Source: Microbacterium halimionae
Lineage (GTDB): Bacteria; Actinomycetota; Actinomycetes; Actinomycetales; Microbacteriaceae
Assembly: GCF_011761265.1 (NCBI RefSeq)
Contig: NZ_JAAOZB010000002.1
Span: 1 to 64,000, forward strand
Direction of reading: 5' to 3'
DNA: 64,000 bases
Shown here: in pieces, positions 7,457 to 16,997 of the stretch
Layout of the letters: each line of letters opens with the position of its first letter
Numbering within the stretch: the first letter of the stretch is position 1
Notes under the pieces: generated by a model
What the model was told of the DNA's origin: nothing
Seen by the model: only the letters and a program-made list of their open reading frames with translations
Database searches by the model: none
Position numbers and translations under genes: made by a program

Positions 7457-8260
7457 GTGACTGACGCCCCTGTCCGTGCTGCGCGCACGCCTGCTTTCAT
7501 CATTACCTGCATTTCGACTGGCCTGCTCGCGGGCCTTCTTTCGGGTCTGTTTGGCGTCGGTGGTGGCACCGTGATCGTCCCGCTTCTCGTGCTCTTTTTG
7601 AAGTTCGATCAGCGCCTCGCTGCAGGCACCTCGCTCGCCGCAATTGTTCCGACCGCGACCGTTGGTGTCATCTCTTATGCGGTTCATGGTTCGGTCGCAT
7701 GGATCCCCGCCCTGATCCTCGCGGCAGGAGCAGTCGTCGGCGCCCAGATCGGCACGTGGCTGCTGCCGCGCGTTTCGCAAGTTGCCTTGCGGTGGGCCTT
7801 TGTCGGCTTCTTGGCCGTCGTCATCGTGAGCTTATTCATCATCATTCCGTCACGAGAAGCTGAGCTTGTACTGACGGTGGGAACCATATTCGGTCTCATC
7901 GCCCTCGGAGTTATCACGGGTATCGTTGCCGGGCTTATCGGGGTAGGCGGTGGCGTGATTGTCGTTCCGGCGCTCATGCTTCTGTTCGGCACGAGCGATC
8001 TGATTGCTAAGGGAACCTCGTTGCTCATGATGATTCCGACTGCTATTTCGGGCACCATCGGAAACGCACGGCGCCGGAACGTTGATCTGCTCGCTGCAGT
8101 TCTCGTGGGAGTCGCCGCCTGCACAACCACCGCGGTCGGGGCGTGGCTTGCGACCCTCATGACTCCGACGGTTGCAAACGTGCTGTTTGCCGCTTTCTTG
8201 ATCTTCATTGCAAGCCAAATGGCCTACAAGGCGCTTCGCGCTGGCAAGAAGAAGAGCTGA
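7457..8260 (+). CDS. TSUP (TauE/SafE) family membrane transporter
   Basis: 267 aa with about eight hydrophobic segments arranged as two homologous halves. Each half carries the TSUP signature: GLLSGLFGVGGGTVIVPLL near residue 25 and GIVAGLIGVGGGVIVVPAL near 155. The family exports sulfite, sulfoacetate or related organosulfur anions. The GTG start at 7457 stands 6 nt after TAGGGT (7445-7450), a leaderless pattern. Proximity to the thioredoxin-CstR-like pair recalls staphylococcal cst loci, where a tauE gene is CstR-controlled. No CstR-like operator is visible directly before this gene, however, so co-regulation is only a suggestion. Confidence 0.87.
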   Translation: MTDAPVRAARTPAFIITCISTGLLAGLLSGLFGVGGGTVIVPLLVLFLKFDQRLAAGTSLAAIVPTATVGVISYAVHGSVAWIPALILAAGAVVGAQIGTWLLPRVSQVALRWAFVGFLAVVIVSLFIIIPSREAELVLTVGTIFGLIALGVITGIVAGLIGVGGGVIVVPALMLLFGTSDLIAKGTSLLMMIPTAISGTIGNARRRNVDLLAAVLVGVAACTTTAVGAWLATLMTPTVANVLFAAFLIFIASQMAYKALRAGKKKS

Positions 8261-8302
8261 CAGCATCCGGATCGCGGTACACGTGATCGGTAGGATGGTC
8301 TG

Positions 8303-8752
8303 GTGCCAGTGAACCCTGAGCTGGTCGGCCGAGAGTTTCCGTCGACAGCCCCCTACCTCGTTGGGCGGGAGAAAGTGCGTGAGTTTTCGCGCGCCGTCTT
8401 CGCCACAGACCCCCAACACTTCGAGCCCGAAGCCGCGCGGGCGCTCGGCTACGCCGATGTCGTAGCTCCCCCCACGTTCGCGATGGTCATTCAAGACATG
8501 ACGCTCCAGATTCTTCTGGCAGAACCCGACTCGGGCATTGCTCTTGAGCGCACAATCCACGCTGAGCAGCGCTTCCGCTACTCGCGCCCGATTGTCGCTG
8601 GCGACGAGTTGACCGCGAGCCTCACTGTCACCGGAGTGCGCGCGATCGGTAAAGGCGCGATGGTGACGAGCGAAGCTGAAGTGACGGATGCCGGCGGCTC
8701 CCATGTCGTGACCGCCACCTCGATTCTTCTCATCGGAGGCGAAGACGCATGA
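8303..8752 (+). CDS. HadA-like hot-dog fold dehydratase subunit (FAS1-like dehydratase domain)
   Basis: 149 aa. The N-terminal MaoC-like hot-dog domain shows VGREKVREFSRAV, DPQHFEP and VVAPPTFAMV, matching the HadA/HadC side of mycobacterial (3R)-hydroxyacyl-ACP dehydratases, which lack the catalytic His-Asp pair. It pairs with the next gene, which carries the catalytic motif, to form a heterodimer. The GTG start lies 6 nt after TAGGAT (8291-8296), another leaderless arrangement. The order hadA-like, hadB-like, murB is common in actinobacteria. In an organism probably without mycolic acids the substrate may be ordinary acyl chains, but this is unknown. Confidence 0.85.
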   Translation: MPVNPELVGREFPSTAPYLVGREKVREFSRAVFATDPQHFEPEAARALGYADVVAPPTFAMVIQDMTLQILLAEPDSGIALERTIHAEQRFRYSRPIVAGDELTASLTVTGVRAIGKGAMVTSEAEVTDAGGSHVVTATSILLIGGEDA

Positions 8753-9171
8753 GTACCGAGCACGCCTCCATTGATTTAGAGATCGGCCAGATTGTTGCCG
8801 AACGCCAGGTGCACCTGTCACGGGAAGACCTCGTTCGCTACGCCGGTGCATCCGGAGACTTCAATCCCATCCACTTCCGTGACGATGTCGCTTCGCGCGT
8901 GGGCTTGCCGGGCGTGCTTGCTCACGGCATGTTGACGATGGGACTTGCTGTCGAGACAGTTGTGCCCTGGCTCGGCGATGCCGGACGCATCGTTGAGTAC
9001 GGCGTGCGTTTCACTCGCCCGGTCGTTGTCGACGCCGAAGACGGTGCTGACGTGAGTGTCACTGCAACCGTGGGCGCAATCGACGAAGACACTGTGCGCA
9101 TCGACCTGACGGTCCGAAGCGCCGATGTGACGGTACTGGGCAAGTCTCAGGTGCGCGTCCGGATGGTGTGA
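8749..9171 (+). CDS. HadB-like MaoC family (R)-hydroxyacyl dehydratase
   Basis: 140 aa. The hydratase 2 motif YAGASGDFNPIHFRDDVA contains the catalytic Asp and His of R-specific dehydratases, followed by GLPGVLAHGMLTMG. It overlaps the HadA-like gene by ATGA and murB by GTGA, so the three are read as one unit. It should supply the active site to the HadA-like partner and dehydrate (3R)-hydroxyacyl-thioesters in the cytoplasm. Confidence 0.88.
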   Translation: MSTEHASIDLEIGQIVAERQVHLSREDLVRYAGASGDFNPIHFRDDVASRVGLPGVLAHGMLTMGLAVETVVPWLGDAGRIVEYGVRFTRPVVVDAEDGADVSVTATVGAIDEDTVRIDLTVRSADVTVLGKSQVRVRMV

Positions 9172-10310
9172 CGATGCCTGAAATCGAGCCGATACCGCTC
9201 GCTCAACTCACCACGCTGCACACCGGCGGAACGCCCGCGCGAATGATCGACGCGCACACCCGCGACGAACTCGTTTCCGCTCTGCGGGATGTATGGGAGA
9301 CGGGCGAGTCGTGGTTCGTCGTTGGGGGCGGGTCGAACCTTTTCGTAGGCGACGACGATTTTGATGGCACCGTGATCCGGGTGTTGACGTCGGGAATTGA
9401 AGAGTTGCCGTCCGAGAGAGAAAACCGCGTGCGCCTCAAAGTCGAGGCAGGCCATGGCTGGGATGCCTTTGTCGCCACCACCGTCGAACGCGGTCTCGCG
9501 GGCGTTGAGGCGCTGTCTGGGATTCCAGGCACGGTCGGCGCTGCCCCGGTTCAAAATATCGGTGCATACGGCCAGGAGATCGTGCAAACACTCGTCGAAG
9601 TCGATCTCATCGACGAGGCGACGGGCGAAATTGAGACTGTTGCAGCAGCTGACCTCGCGTTGGGTTTTCGCACGTCGGTGCTGAAGAACCACTACGGCTC
9701 TGTTCCGCAGCGACCCGCTGTCGTTTTGTCGGCAACCTTCGATCTCGTTGCGGTCGGTAAGGGCGAGGCACGCGTGAGTGGCGAGCAACTCCGGGGCGCC
9801 TTGGGTATTGAACCAGAGGCATCCGTGACGCTTCAGTGGGTGCGAGAGCAGGTGCTTTCTACGAGAAGCCGAAAAGGCATGGTGCTCGACGCCGATGACC
9901 CGGACACGTACAGTGCTGGCTCGTTCTTTCAGAACGCCATTGTGTCGGAGTCGTTCGCCCGTTCGCTGCCGGAAGCATGCCCGCGTTGGCCGATGACCAC
10001 TGACCTTGATGCGGTGACGGTGATTCCGCTTGACCGCTTTAATGGGGTCGTGCAGCCGCCCGCGCCGCGTCAGGCCCTCGTGAAAGTGAGCTCAGCGTGG
10101 CTCATTGAGAACTCGGGCTTTGCGAAGGGCTTTAAGCTGCCTCGTTCACGCGCCGGCCTGTCGACGAAGCACGCGCTTGCGCTCACGAATCGTGGCGATG
10201 CGTCGGCCGCTGAGCTCGCAGAACTCGCGCGTTACATCGTGGGGCGCGTGCAATCTGAATATGGTCTCATTCTGCAGCCCGAGCCCGTTTTGGTGGGCGT
10301 CGAGCTGTAG
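9168..10310 (+). CDS. murB: UDP-N-acetylenolpyruvoylglucosamine reductase
   Basis: 380 aa. MurB reduces UDP-GlcNAc-enolpyruvate to UDP-MurNAc with NADPH and FAD, the second committed step of peptidoglycan synthesis. Visible signatures are LTTLHTGGTPA, the FAD loop WFVVGGGSNLFVGD, GIPGTVGAAPVQNIGAYGQE and SAGSFFQNAIV (proton-donor Ser), with the terminal Glu region EYGLILQPEP. The length fits the long type I actinobacterial form. The start is GTG 9168 overlapping the dehydratase stop; ATG 9174 two codons later is an equal candidate. Confidence 0.96.
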   Translation: MTMPEIEPIPLAQLTTLHTGGTPARMIDAHTRDELVSALRDVWETGESWFVVGGGSNLFVGDDDFDGTVIRVLTSGIEELPSERENRVRLKVEAGHGWDAFVATTVERGLAGVEALSGIPGTVGAAPVQNIGAYGQEIVQTLVEVDLIDEATGEIETVAAADLALGFRTSVLKNHYGSVPQRPAVVLSATFDLVAVGKGEARVSGEQLRGALGIEPEASVTLQWVREQVLSTRSRKGMVLDADDPDTYSAGSFFQNAIVSESFARSLPEACPRWPMTTDLDAVTVIPLDRFNGVVQPPAPRQALVKVSSAWLIENSGFAKGFKLPRSRAGLSTKHALALTNRGDASAAELAELARYIVGRVQSEYGLILQPEPVLVGVEL

Positions 10311-10324
10311 AACCAGGCCGCACT

Positions 10325-11527
10325 CTACGCTCGGAAGAGGTCCTGCAGGCGGCGGATACCCTCGAGTAGCTGCTCGTCGCTCAGCGCGTACGACAGCCGG
10401 AGGTATCCGCTGGGTCCAAAAGCTTCGCCGGGGACAGCCGCAACTTCAGCCTGTTCGAGGATGAAGTCTGCGAGTTCCAGCGATGTCGTAGGCGTGACAC
10501 CGCGCCAGGTTTTTCCGAGCAGGCCGCGCACATCGGGGTAGACGTAGAAAGCTCCGAGCGGTGTCGGAACGGTGACCCCTTCAATCTTCGAAAGCTCGTC
10601 GACGATCAAGCGGCGGCGGCGGTCGAATGCGGTACGGAACTGTTCGGCTTCATTTTGTGGCCCCGTGAGGGCCGCGAGTGCTGCACGCTGCGCAATGTTG
10701 TTGACGTTGCTCGACAGGTGCGACTGCAGGTTGCCGGCCACCTTGATCGCATCCTTGGGGCCGACCATCCAACCCACGCGCCATCCGGTCATCGCGTACG
10801 TCTTGGCGACTCCGTTGACAAGGATCGTCTGACCGGCAAGCTCTGGCACCGCTTCGACAATCGAAACAGCGCGCGCACCCTCATAAACCAGGTTCTGGTA
10901 GATCTCGTCTGAGATCACCCAGATGCCGTGGGCGAGTGCCCATTCGCCGATCGCGCGTGTTTCTTCGGGTGTGTAGACAGAACCCGTCGGGTTCGACGGC
11001 GAAACAAAGACGAGTACCGTCGTGCGTTCAGTGCGAGCAGCTTCAAGCTGGTCGACTGTGACCTTGTACTCCTGGTCAGCGCCGGCGAACACCTCCACCG
11101 GAACGCCGTCAGCGAGAGCGATGGCCTCTGGGTAGGTGGTCCAGTACGGTGCGGGGAGAATTACCTCGTCGCCGGGGTTTACGACCGCTTGAAACGCTTG
11201 GTAAACGGCCTGCTTGCCGCCGTTTGTGACGATGATCTGGCTTGGTTCCACGGCGAGACCCGAGTCGCGCTGCGTCTTTTCTGCGATGGCTTCGCGCAGT
11301 ACAGGAAGACCAACGCCCGGTGTGTAGCGAAAGTTTGCGGGGTTTTTGAGTGCCTCAGCTGCGGCATCCACGATGAACTGCGGTGTCGCGAAATCGGGCT
11401 CACCCGCGGCATAGCTAATGACCGGTCGACCCGCGGCCTGGAGGGCCTTGGCCTTCGCATCGACCTTGAGAGTCGCGGATTCGGCGATGGCGGATAGCTT
11501 GCGGGAGAGAGGAGCGCGTTCGGTCAC
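10325..11527 (-). CDS. PLP-dependent aminotransferase, class I (aspartate aminotransferase type)
   Basis: 400 aa. Fold-type I motifs: [36 protein letters not shown] (Asn contact), [13 protein letters not shown], and the Schiff-base Lys in [15 protein letters not shown]. The sequence and the SNPTG loop match bacterial aspartate/tyrosine aminotransferases of subgroup Ib. The start is GTG 11527, because TACGCT (11534-11539) lies 6 nt upstream as a leaderless -10; the reading 55 codons longer crosses that promoter. It is convergent with murB and divergent from the ABC exporter. Exact amino-acid specificity is not deducible. Confidence 0.92.
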   Translation of the reverse strand: MTERAPLSRKLSAIAESATLKVDAKAKALQAAGRPVISYAAGEPDFATPQFIVDAAAEALKNPANFRYTPGVGLPVLREAIAEKTQRDSGLAVEPSQIIVTNGGKQAVYQAFQAVVNPGDEVILPAPYWTTYPEAIALADGVPVEVFAGADQEYKVTVDQLEAARTERTTVLVFVSPSNPTGSVYTPEETRAIGEWALAHGIWVISDEIYQNLVYEGARAVSIVEAVPELAGQTILVNGVAKTYAMTGWRVGWMVGPKDAIKVAGNLQSHLSSNVNNIAQRAALAALTGPQNEAEQFRTAFDRRRRLIVDELSKIEGVTVPTPLGAFYVYPDVRGLLGKTWRGVTPTTSLELADFILEQAEVAAVPGEAFGPSGYLRLSYALSDEQLLEGIRRLQDLFRA

Positions 11528-11663
11528 GCCTAAAGCGTAGTAGGCGAGACATTTTCGCGCTGGCCGCTCGAGTTTTGATTGCAGGGTCATCCACCGAATG
11601 GGGGACGCGACTTCGGCCGAATGACCGCTAGCGCGGCAACGCCGCGGGCGAGACGCTAGAGGT

Positions 11664-12527
11664 ATGGAAAATGCTGCTGTGCGGGTGCGCAACCTTCGAA
11701 AGCTCTATGGCTCGAACTCGGCTGTCGATGACGTCTCGTTCGATATTGAACAGGGTGAGACATTCGCCCTTCTGGGCCCGAACGGTGCCGGCAAGTCAAC
11801 GACCGTGGAAATACTCGAGGGATATCGAAATCGCACCAGCGGTGACGTGAGCGTCGTCGGTGTCGACCCGAGCGACGGAAACCTCGCATGGCGTGCCCGC
11901 CTCGGAATCGTGCTGCAGAGCACGGGCCAAGCGGCATCCTTCACAGTGCGGGAGCAACTGCGTCAATTCGCTGGGTACTATCCACGCCCTCGAAACGTCG
12001 AAGAGGTCATCGCCGCGGTGGGGCTAGAAGAGAAAGCCACAACTCAAATTTCGAAGCTGTCCGGTGGTCAACAGCGTCGAGTCGATGTGGCTCTCGGCAT
12101 TATCGGCCGGCCGGAGCTCCTCTTTCTTGACGAGCCGACGACGGGGTTCGACCCGCAAGCACGGCGCGAGTTCTGGGACCTCATCCGTCAACTGAAGCGT
12201 GAAGGCACGACCATCCTCCTGACGACGCACTATCTCGACGAGGCGGCGCAACTCGCGGACCGGGTTGCCGTGATCAACCACGGAAAGCTGCAGGCAATTG
12301 GCCCCCTCGATACTTTTGGCGGTGAAAAAGCACGGATGCCGGTCGTCCACTGGCGTGAAGGCGATCAACGCCGCGAGCACCGCACCAGCGAGCCGTGGGC
12401 ATTCGTTTCTGCGCTCGCCGACCGAAGCGGAGGCGAACCGCCGGAACTAGAGATTCGCCGGCCAACCTTGGAGGACATTTACCTCGGGATGGTTGCGCAC
12501 GACGTGAAAGAGGAGATTCAGCAATGA
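11664..12527 (+). CDS. ABC exporter ATP-binding protein (DrrA/CcmA type)
   Basis: 287 aa. Walker [10 protein letters not shown], the Q-loop in [10 protein letters not shown], signature [13 protein letters not shown], Walker [12 protein letters not shown] and the H-loop TTHYLDEA are all intact. The C-terminal tail of about 80 residues is variable, as in DrrA-type drug/antibiotic export ATPases. It overlaps the permease gene by ATGA and heads a four-gene unit with a histidine kinase and response regulator. Substrate is unknown; such sets usually respond to cell-envelope-active compounds. Confidence 0.93.
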   Translation: MENAAVRVRNLRKLYGSNSAVDDVSFDIEQGETFALLGPNGAGKSTTVEILEGYRNRTSGDVSVVGVDPSDGNLAWRARLGIVLQSTGQAASFTVREQLRQFAGYYPRPRNVEEVIAAVGLEEKATTQISKLSGGQQRRVDVALGIIGRPELLFLDEPTTGFDPQARREFWDLIRQLKREGTTILLTTHYLDEAAQLADRVAVINHGKLQAIGPLDTFGGEKARMPVVHWREGDQRREHRTSEPWAFVSALADRSGGEPPELEIRRPTLEDIYLGMVAHDVKEEIQQ

Positions 12528-13369
12528 GCGCCACAACCGTAGCCCGGGCCTTGCCCACGTTCCACGTGTCTCGGCAGGGCATCCGCCGCGCCGGATACGA
12601 AATTCGCGGATACGTTCGCTCGCCCGAGACGATCGTGTTCACGTTTCTCTTCCCGATTATGCTGCTGGGCCTGTTCAGCGTTGTCTTCGGCGGCGATGGC
12701 CCCACGAGCTACGGGCCGGGGCTTCCCGAAGTCTCGGCAGTCGACCTTTATCTGCCAAGTATGTTGGCCGCCGGCATCCTGCTTTCTGGTCTGCAGAACT
12801 TGGCGATAGATATTGCCGTCGAACGGCATGATGGAACGCTGAAACACCTAGGTGGTACTCCGCTTTCTCCGGTCAGCTATTTTCTGGGAAAAATCGGCCA
12901 GGTGCTCGTCACAGCGATCGCGCAAGCTGCGGTTCTCCTGGCGTTCGCGGTGTGGGTACTTGGCGCCACTGTGCCGACGACAATCGAAGCGTGGGCGACA
13001 TTCGCGTGGGTATTTTTGCTCGGACTTGTGACATCGGCGTTCTTGGGTATTGGGATTTCGGCGCTGCCCCGATCGGCGAAGGGCGCAACTGGTGTAGTAA
13101 TTCCGATTGTGCTCGTGCTGCAGTTCATCTCCGGGGTTTACCTCTTTTTCTGGTTGCTGCCGGAATGGCTGCAGAACATCGCGAATCTCTTCCCGCTCGC
13201 ATGGCTTGCAAAGGGAATGCGTTCGGTTTTTCTGCCCGCTGACTACGCCACCCTTGAGCAGTCGGGGGAGCGGGGCCTCGGCACAATTGCGATCGTCTTG
13301 CTCATCTGGCTTGTCGTTGGTCTCGTGCTTAGCCGCATGACCTTCCGCTGGATTCGACGAGACGCGTAG
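12524..13369 (+). CDS. ABC-2 type exporter permease
   Basis: 281 aa with six hydrophobic segments (about residues 37-60, 70-95, 115-145, 150-175, 185-215 and 245-265) and the ABC-2 motif LSGLQNLAIDIAVERHDGTLKH before the central segments. The start ATG overlaps the ATPase stop. It forms the membrane part of the exporter with the preceding ATPase, acting as a homodimer. A 46-bp gap separates it from the kinase gene. Confidence 0.9.
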   Translation: MSATTVARALPTFHVSRQGIRRAGYEIRGYVRSPETIVFTFLFPIMLLGLFSVVFGGDGPTSYGPGLPEVSAVDLYLPSMLAAGILLSGLQNLAIDIAVERHDGTLKHLGGTPLSPVSYFLGKIGQVLVTAIAQAAVLLAFAVWVLGATVPTTIEAWATFAWVFLLGLVTSAFLGIGISALPRSAKGATGVVIPIVLVLQFISGVYLFFWLLPEWLQNIANLFPLAWLAKGMRSVFLPADYATLEQSGERGLGTIAIVLLIWLVVGLVLSRMTFRWIRRDA

Positions 13370-13415
13370 CCTGAGACGTGCGCGCTCGTGTGCGAAGAAC
13401 AGCAGGAGCATCGAA

Positions 13416-14570
13416 ATGACAGGTCGGCGATGGTGGGATGCCGTCATCCCCGGCTTCACTGTCGTCATCGCTGCGATCGCTGTTCTTTTCCAGGGCGACC
13501 CAGACCAGCGTGACGTTGTTGTTGTTGCCCTGTCGTCGGTGCTTTTCGTGGGCAGTTACTTCGCGTTGGGGCGTGGCCTGCTGAGTTCGACTTCTCATGG
13601 CCGTGCCGCGCTGTTCTGCGGAGGTTTGTGCGTGGCACTTGTCGTGGGCATCGCAGCAGCTCCTTTCTTCGCCATTTTGCAGACCCTGGCCTACCCATTG
13701 GTGTGGGTCACCACCCGCTCTCGGGTAGGCGGCGCTCTTGGCTCGGCCGCTATTGGGCTGGCGGTCGTTTCGGGTTTCGCGGTGGGTGGCGGCTTCACCA
13801 CCGCAGCACTGGCATCCGGGTTCGCGTCCGGCGGACTATCCGTGGTTTTCGCCATCGCGATGGGGCTCTGGATCACGAGCATCACCGAGTACGGGGCCGA
13901 GCGTGCTCGGCTTGTCGCCGAGCTCACGGAGGCGCAATCAGCCGTCGCTGCGCTCAATCACGACCGCGGCATCGCAGCTGAGCGTGAACGCATCGCCCGA
14001 GATATTCACGACACTCTTGCTCAAACTCTCGCGGGCCTCGTGCTGCTGAGCGAGCTCTCTTCACGCCACATTCGAGACGGCAAAGCGGATGCCGCAGCCA
14101 AAACGATCGAGACAGTCGAGCGAACAGCGCGCGAAGCGCTGAACGAATCGCGCGCATTGGTTGCACGAATGGCGGCTGTTCCCTCCGACGACGCCCTCGC
14201 CGCAGCGATCGAGCGTCTCGCGGAGAGATTCCGCACCGAGGTGGGATTGACGATCGATGTCTCAGTGGATGCGGGCGCTGCTCTGCCGCGCGACGGTCAA
14301 GTCGTATTGCTCCGCTGCCTACAAGAGGCGCTCGCAAACGTGCGAAAGCATGCGCAAGCAACTCTCGTGACGGTATCTCTCACCTCTGATGACGATGAGA
14401 TTGTCATGTCGGTGTACGACGACGGGGTGGGCTTCGACTCATCCCGCGCGCGCACAGGCTTTGGGCTCGACGGCATCGTAGACCGAGTGGCTCTCGCGGG
14501 CGGTGCGGTCGCTATCGACTCAACGTCGGGATCGGGCACGCAATTGAACGTGAGGGTGCCGAAACAATGA
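13416..14570 (+). CDS. Sensor histidine kinase, NarL/LiaS-like (HisKA_3)
   Basis: 384 aa. Four to five membrane segments occupy residues 1-150. The HisKA_3 dimerisation box ERERIARDIHDTLAQTLAG carries the phosphorylated His. The HATPase_c domain has the N box LQEALANVRKHAQA, G1 DDGVGFD and G2 GFGLDGI. There is almost no extracellular loop, which suits intramembrane sensing or sensing through the adjacent ABC exporter. ATG 13416 follows CAGGAG by 6 nt and is coupled to the response regulator by ATGA. Confidence 0.92.
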   Translation: MTGRRWWDAVIPGFTVVIAAIAVLFQGDPDQRDVVVVALSSVLFVGSYFALGRGLLSSTSHGRAALFCGGLCVALVVGIAAAPFFAILQTLAYPLVWVTTRSRVGGALGSAAIGLAVVSGFAVGGGFTTAALASGFASGGLSVVFAIAMGLWITSITEYGAERARLVAELTEAQSAVAALNHDRGIAAERERIARDIHDTLAQTLAGLVLLSELSSRHIRDGKADAAAKTIETVERTAREALNESRALVARMAAVPSDDALAAAIERLAERFRTEVGLTIDVSVDAGAALPRDGQVVLLRCLQEALANVRKHAQATLVTVSLTSDDDEIVMSVYDDGVGFDSSRARTGFGLDGIVDRVALAGGAVAIDSTSGSGTQLNVRVPKQ

Positions 14571-15193
14571 TTCGACTTCTGATTGCAGACGACCACCCCG
14601 TCGTTCGGGCGGGTCTTGCGGGCCTCTTCGGCAACGAGCCGGGGTTTGACGTTGTCGGCCAAGTCGCTGATGGCGCAGCAGCGGTAAAGCTCGCAGCCGA
14701 GACACGACCCGACGTTGTGCTTATGGATCTCCGGATGCCGGTGCTCGACGGCGTCGCAGCAACCGCCGAGATCGTGGCGCTTGGAGCGGATGCACCGCGA
14801 GTGCTCATTCTCACGACCTACGAATCAGACGATCAGATTCTCAGCGCGATCGAGGCAGGAGCTGCCGGATACCTGCTCAAAGCGGCACCGCAGGAAGAGA
14901 TTGTCGCGGGCATCAGGTCTGTCGCACAGGGCCAGACGGCGCTATCGCCGCAGGTTGCCGCACGTTTGGTGCAGCGAATGCGTGTGCCCGTGGCATCCGT
15001 CTCGCTCACTGCCCGTGAAACCGAGGTTCTCCGCCTCGTCGCGCAGGGGCAGAGCAATAAACGAATCGGCGTGGAGCTTGGCATCGGAGAGTCAACGGTG
15101 AAGACACACCTGTTGCGAATCTTCGAGAAGCTGGGCGTCACAGATCGCACGCGCGCTGTCACTCTCGCCATGGAGCGCGGACTCCTGAAGTAA
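14567..15193 (+). CDS. LuxR/NarL-family response regulator
   Basis: 208 aa. The receiver domain has the acidic pocket (IADDHPVV), the phospho-acceptor Asp in VVLMDLRMP and the Lys in GYLLKAAP. The C-terminal HTH_LuxR is LTARETEVLRLVAQGQSNK to STVKTHLLRIFEKLGV. It is the cognate partner of the overlapping kinase and most likely controls the upstream exporter genes, as in LiaRS- or YxjML-type modules. It is convergent with aceB, with no obvious terminator in the 27-bp gap. Confidence 0.94.
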   Translation: MIRLLIADDHPVVRAGLAGLFGNEPGFDVVGQVADGAAAVKLAAETRPDVVLMDLRMPVLDGVAATAEIVALGADAPRVLILTTYESDDQILSAIEAGAAGYLLKAAPQEEIVAGIRSVAQGQTALSPQVAARLVQRMRVPVASVSLTARETEVLRLVAQGQSNKRIGVELGIGESTVKTHLLRIFEKLGVTDRTRAVTLAMERGLLK

Positions 15194-15220
15194 GAAGTCC
15201 GCGCCCCGTGGTGCGGCGGG

Positions 15221-16858
15221 TTACACCTCGACGAGGTAGCGCTCGTATGCGGTGAGGGTAAGGAAAGCCGGGAACTCCGGTCGCAATGCCACGTCGCGGA
15301 AGATCTGTGCCGCGTCGTCGAACCGATCACCGTCGAACCGCTCGGCACTCTGTAGAACCTGAGAGATGAGTTCTTCGATGTAGCCCACGGTGATCGCGGT
15401 GCCCTCTTGCGTTTTGCGATCCTGATGGATCCACTGCCACACCTGGGATCGTGAGATCTCAGCCGTTGCGGCATCTTCCATGAGATTGTCGATGGCGACG
15501 GCGCCGAGTCCGCGCAGCCACGCTTCGAGGTAGCGGATCGCGACAGACACATTTGCATGTACGCCGGCGGCCGTCACCGGCAGCCCAATGTGCACGTTGA
15601 GCAGATCTGCTGCCAGAACCTCAACGTCGTCGCGCTGACGATCGAGCTGGTTCGGGCGCTCGCCGAGCACAGCGTCGAACTCAGCCCGGGCGACCGGAAT
15701 GAGGTCAGGATGTGCGACCCACGTGCCATCGAAACCGTCGCCCGCCTCGCGCTTCTTGTCTGCGGCAACCTTCTCGAATGCTTGGGCCGTCACCTCCGGA
15801 TCGCGTCGGTTGGGAATGAACGCACTCATCCCACCGATCGCGAACGCACCCCGCTTGTGGCAGGTCTTCACGAGAAGGTCGGTGTATGCCCGCATGAACG
15901 GCACGGTCATCGTGACTTCGCTCCGGTCAGGCAAAACGAATCGAGCGCCGCGCCCGCGGTAGTTCTTGATGATCGAGAAGATGTAGTCCCAGCGCCCGGC
16001 GTTCAGCCCCGCGCAATGGGCGCGCAGCTCGAACAAGATCTCTTCCATCTCGAATGCGGCAGGCAGCGTCTCGATCAATACCGTCGCGCGGATCGTGCCG
16101 TGCGGAATATCGAGGTACTGCTCGCTGAAGGTGAAGACGTCATCCCACAGCTTCGCTTCCGCAGCGTTCTCGAGCTTCGCTATGTAGAAGTACGGGCCCG
16201 CACCGTTCGCGATCAACCGGGTTGCGTTGTGGAAGAAGTACAGCCCGAAATCAACGAGAGACCCGGATGCCGCGAGGCTCCGCCCCGTACGGTCCGTGTA
16301 GCTCATGTGCTTTTCGCCGAGGTGCCAGCCCCGGGGCCGCATCACAATCGTGGGGGTGTGCTCCGCGGTCACCTCGTAGCGCTTCCCGGCAGCGTTCGTG
16401 AAGCTCAGGGTGCCACGAATGGCATCGCGCAACGAGAGCTGACCGTCGATGACGTTCCTCCACGTGGGGCTCGTGGCATCCTCTTGGTCTGCAAGCCACA
16501 CCTTCGCGCCAGAATTGAGCGCGTTGATGGTCATCTTTGGGTCGGTCGGACCCGTGATCTCAACGCGACGGTCTGTGAGGCCCGGGCCAGCACCCGCGAC
16601 GCGCCACTCGGTGTCATCACGGATGTGCGCTGTGTCGTCGCGGAACTGAGGGTCGTGCCCGTTGCCGATTTCGAAACGGCGACGCTCGCGGTCGGCGAGG
16701 CGGTCGTGCCGGCGTCCGGCGAAGCGGTGATGCAGTTGCTCGAGGAACGAAATCGCTTCGGCGGTGAGGATCTCGTCGTAGCGCTCGCCGAGGTGCCCGA
16801 GCACTGTGATGCCCGATGCGGTGTGATGTGGAACGGGAGGAGCCGTCGTGAGAGTCAT
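15221..16858 (-). CDS. aceB: Malate synthase A
   Basis: 545 aa, the usual length of the A isoform. Condenses glyoxylate with acetyl-CoA to malate. Family blocks visible are DFEDATSP-like LADQEDATSPTW, MRPRGWHL, GPYFYIAKLENAAEA, the catalytic-base region IETLPAAFEMEEILFELR, WDYIFSIIKNYRGR and GTWVAHPDLIPVA. A 139-bp gap with a large inverted repeat separates it from aceA on the same strand, so the two may be separately promoted or processed. With aceA it forms the glyoxylate shunt for growth on acetate or fatty acids. Confidence 0.97.
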   Translation of the reverse strand: MTLTTAPPVPHHTASGITVLGHLGERYDEILTAEAISFLEQLHHRFAGRRHDRLADRERRRFEIGNGHDPQFRDDTAHIRDDTEWRVAGAGPGLTDRRVEITGPTDPKMTINALNSGAKVWLADQEDATSPTWRNVIDGQLSLRDAIRGTLSFTNAAGKRYEVTAEHTPTIVMRPRGWHLGEKHMSYTDRTGRSLAASGSLVDFGLYFFHNATRLIANGAGPYFYIAKLENAAEAKLWDDVFTFSEQYLDIPHGTIRATVLIETLPAAFEMEEILFELRAHCAGLNAGRWDYIFSIIKNYRGRGARFVLPDRSEVTMTVPFMRAYTDLLVKTCHKRGAFAIGGMSAFIPNRRDPEVTAQAFEKVAADKKREAGDGFDGTWVAHPDLIPVARAEFDAVLGERPNQLDRQRDDVEVLAADLLNVHIGLPVTAAGVHANVSVAIRYLEAWLRGLGAVAIDNLMEDAATAEISRSQVWQWIHQDRKTQEGTAITVGYIEELISQVLQSAERFDGDRFDDAAQIFRDVALRPEFPAFLTLTAYERYLVEV

Positions 16859-16897
16859 GTTCGTGCCTTTCCATCCAGGTTGCGTAAGAGTGAATAT

Positions 16898-16988
16898 CCC
16901 TGCCGCCGAGGGGTCGCAACATGCCGTACTGGGGGCGGCGTTGCGATGGTGATGCGGCGTGTTGCGACCCTTCGGCAGCGGGGCAGGG
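16898..16988. repeat. Long imperfect inverted repeat between aceA and aceB
   Basis: The left arm 16898-16926 and right arm 16955-16988 are complementary except for a 4-5 nt insertion in the right arm and two mismatches. The shared core is GGGTCGCAACA/TGTTGCGACCC. The spacer of about 28 nt is itself GC-rich and contains GTTGCGA again. The RNA would form a long hairpin between the two glyoxylate-shunt genes. It has no T tract, so it could be an mRNA-stability element, a Rho-type stop or a dispersed palindromic repeat. Confidence 0.75.
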
Positions 16989-16997
16989 GGTGTGGGG

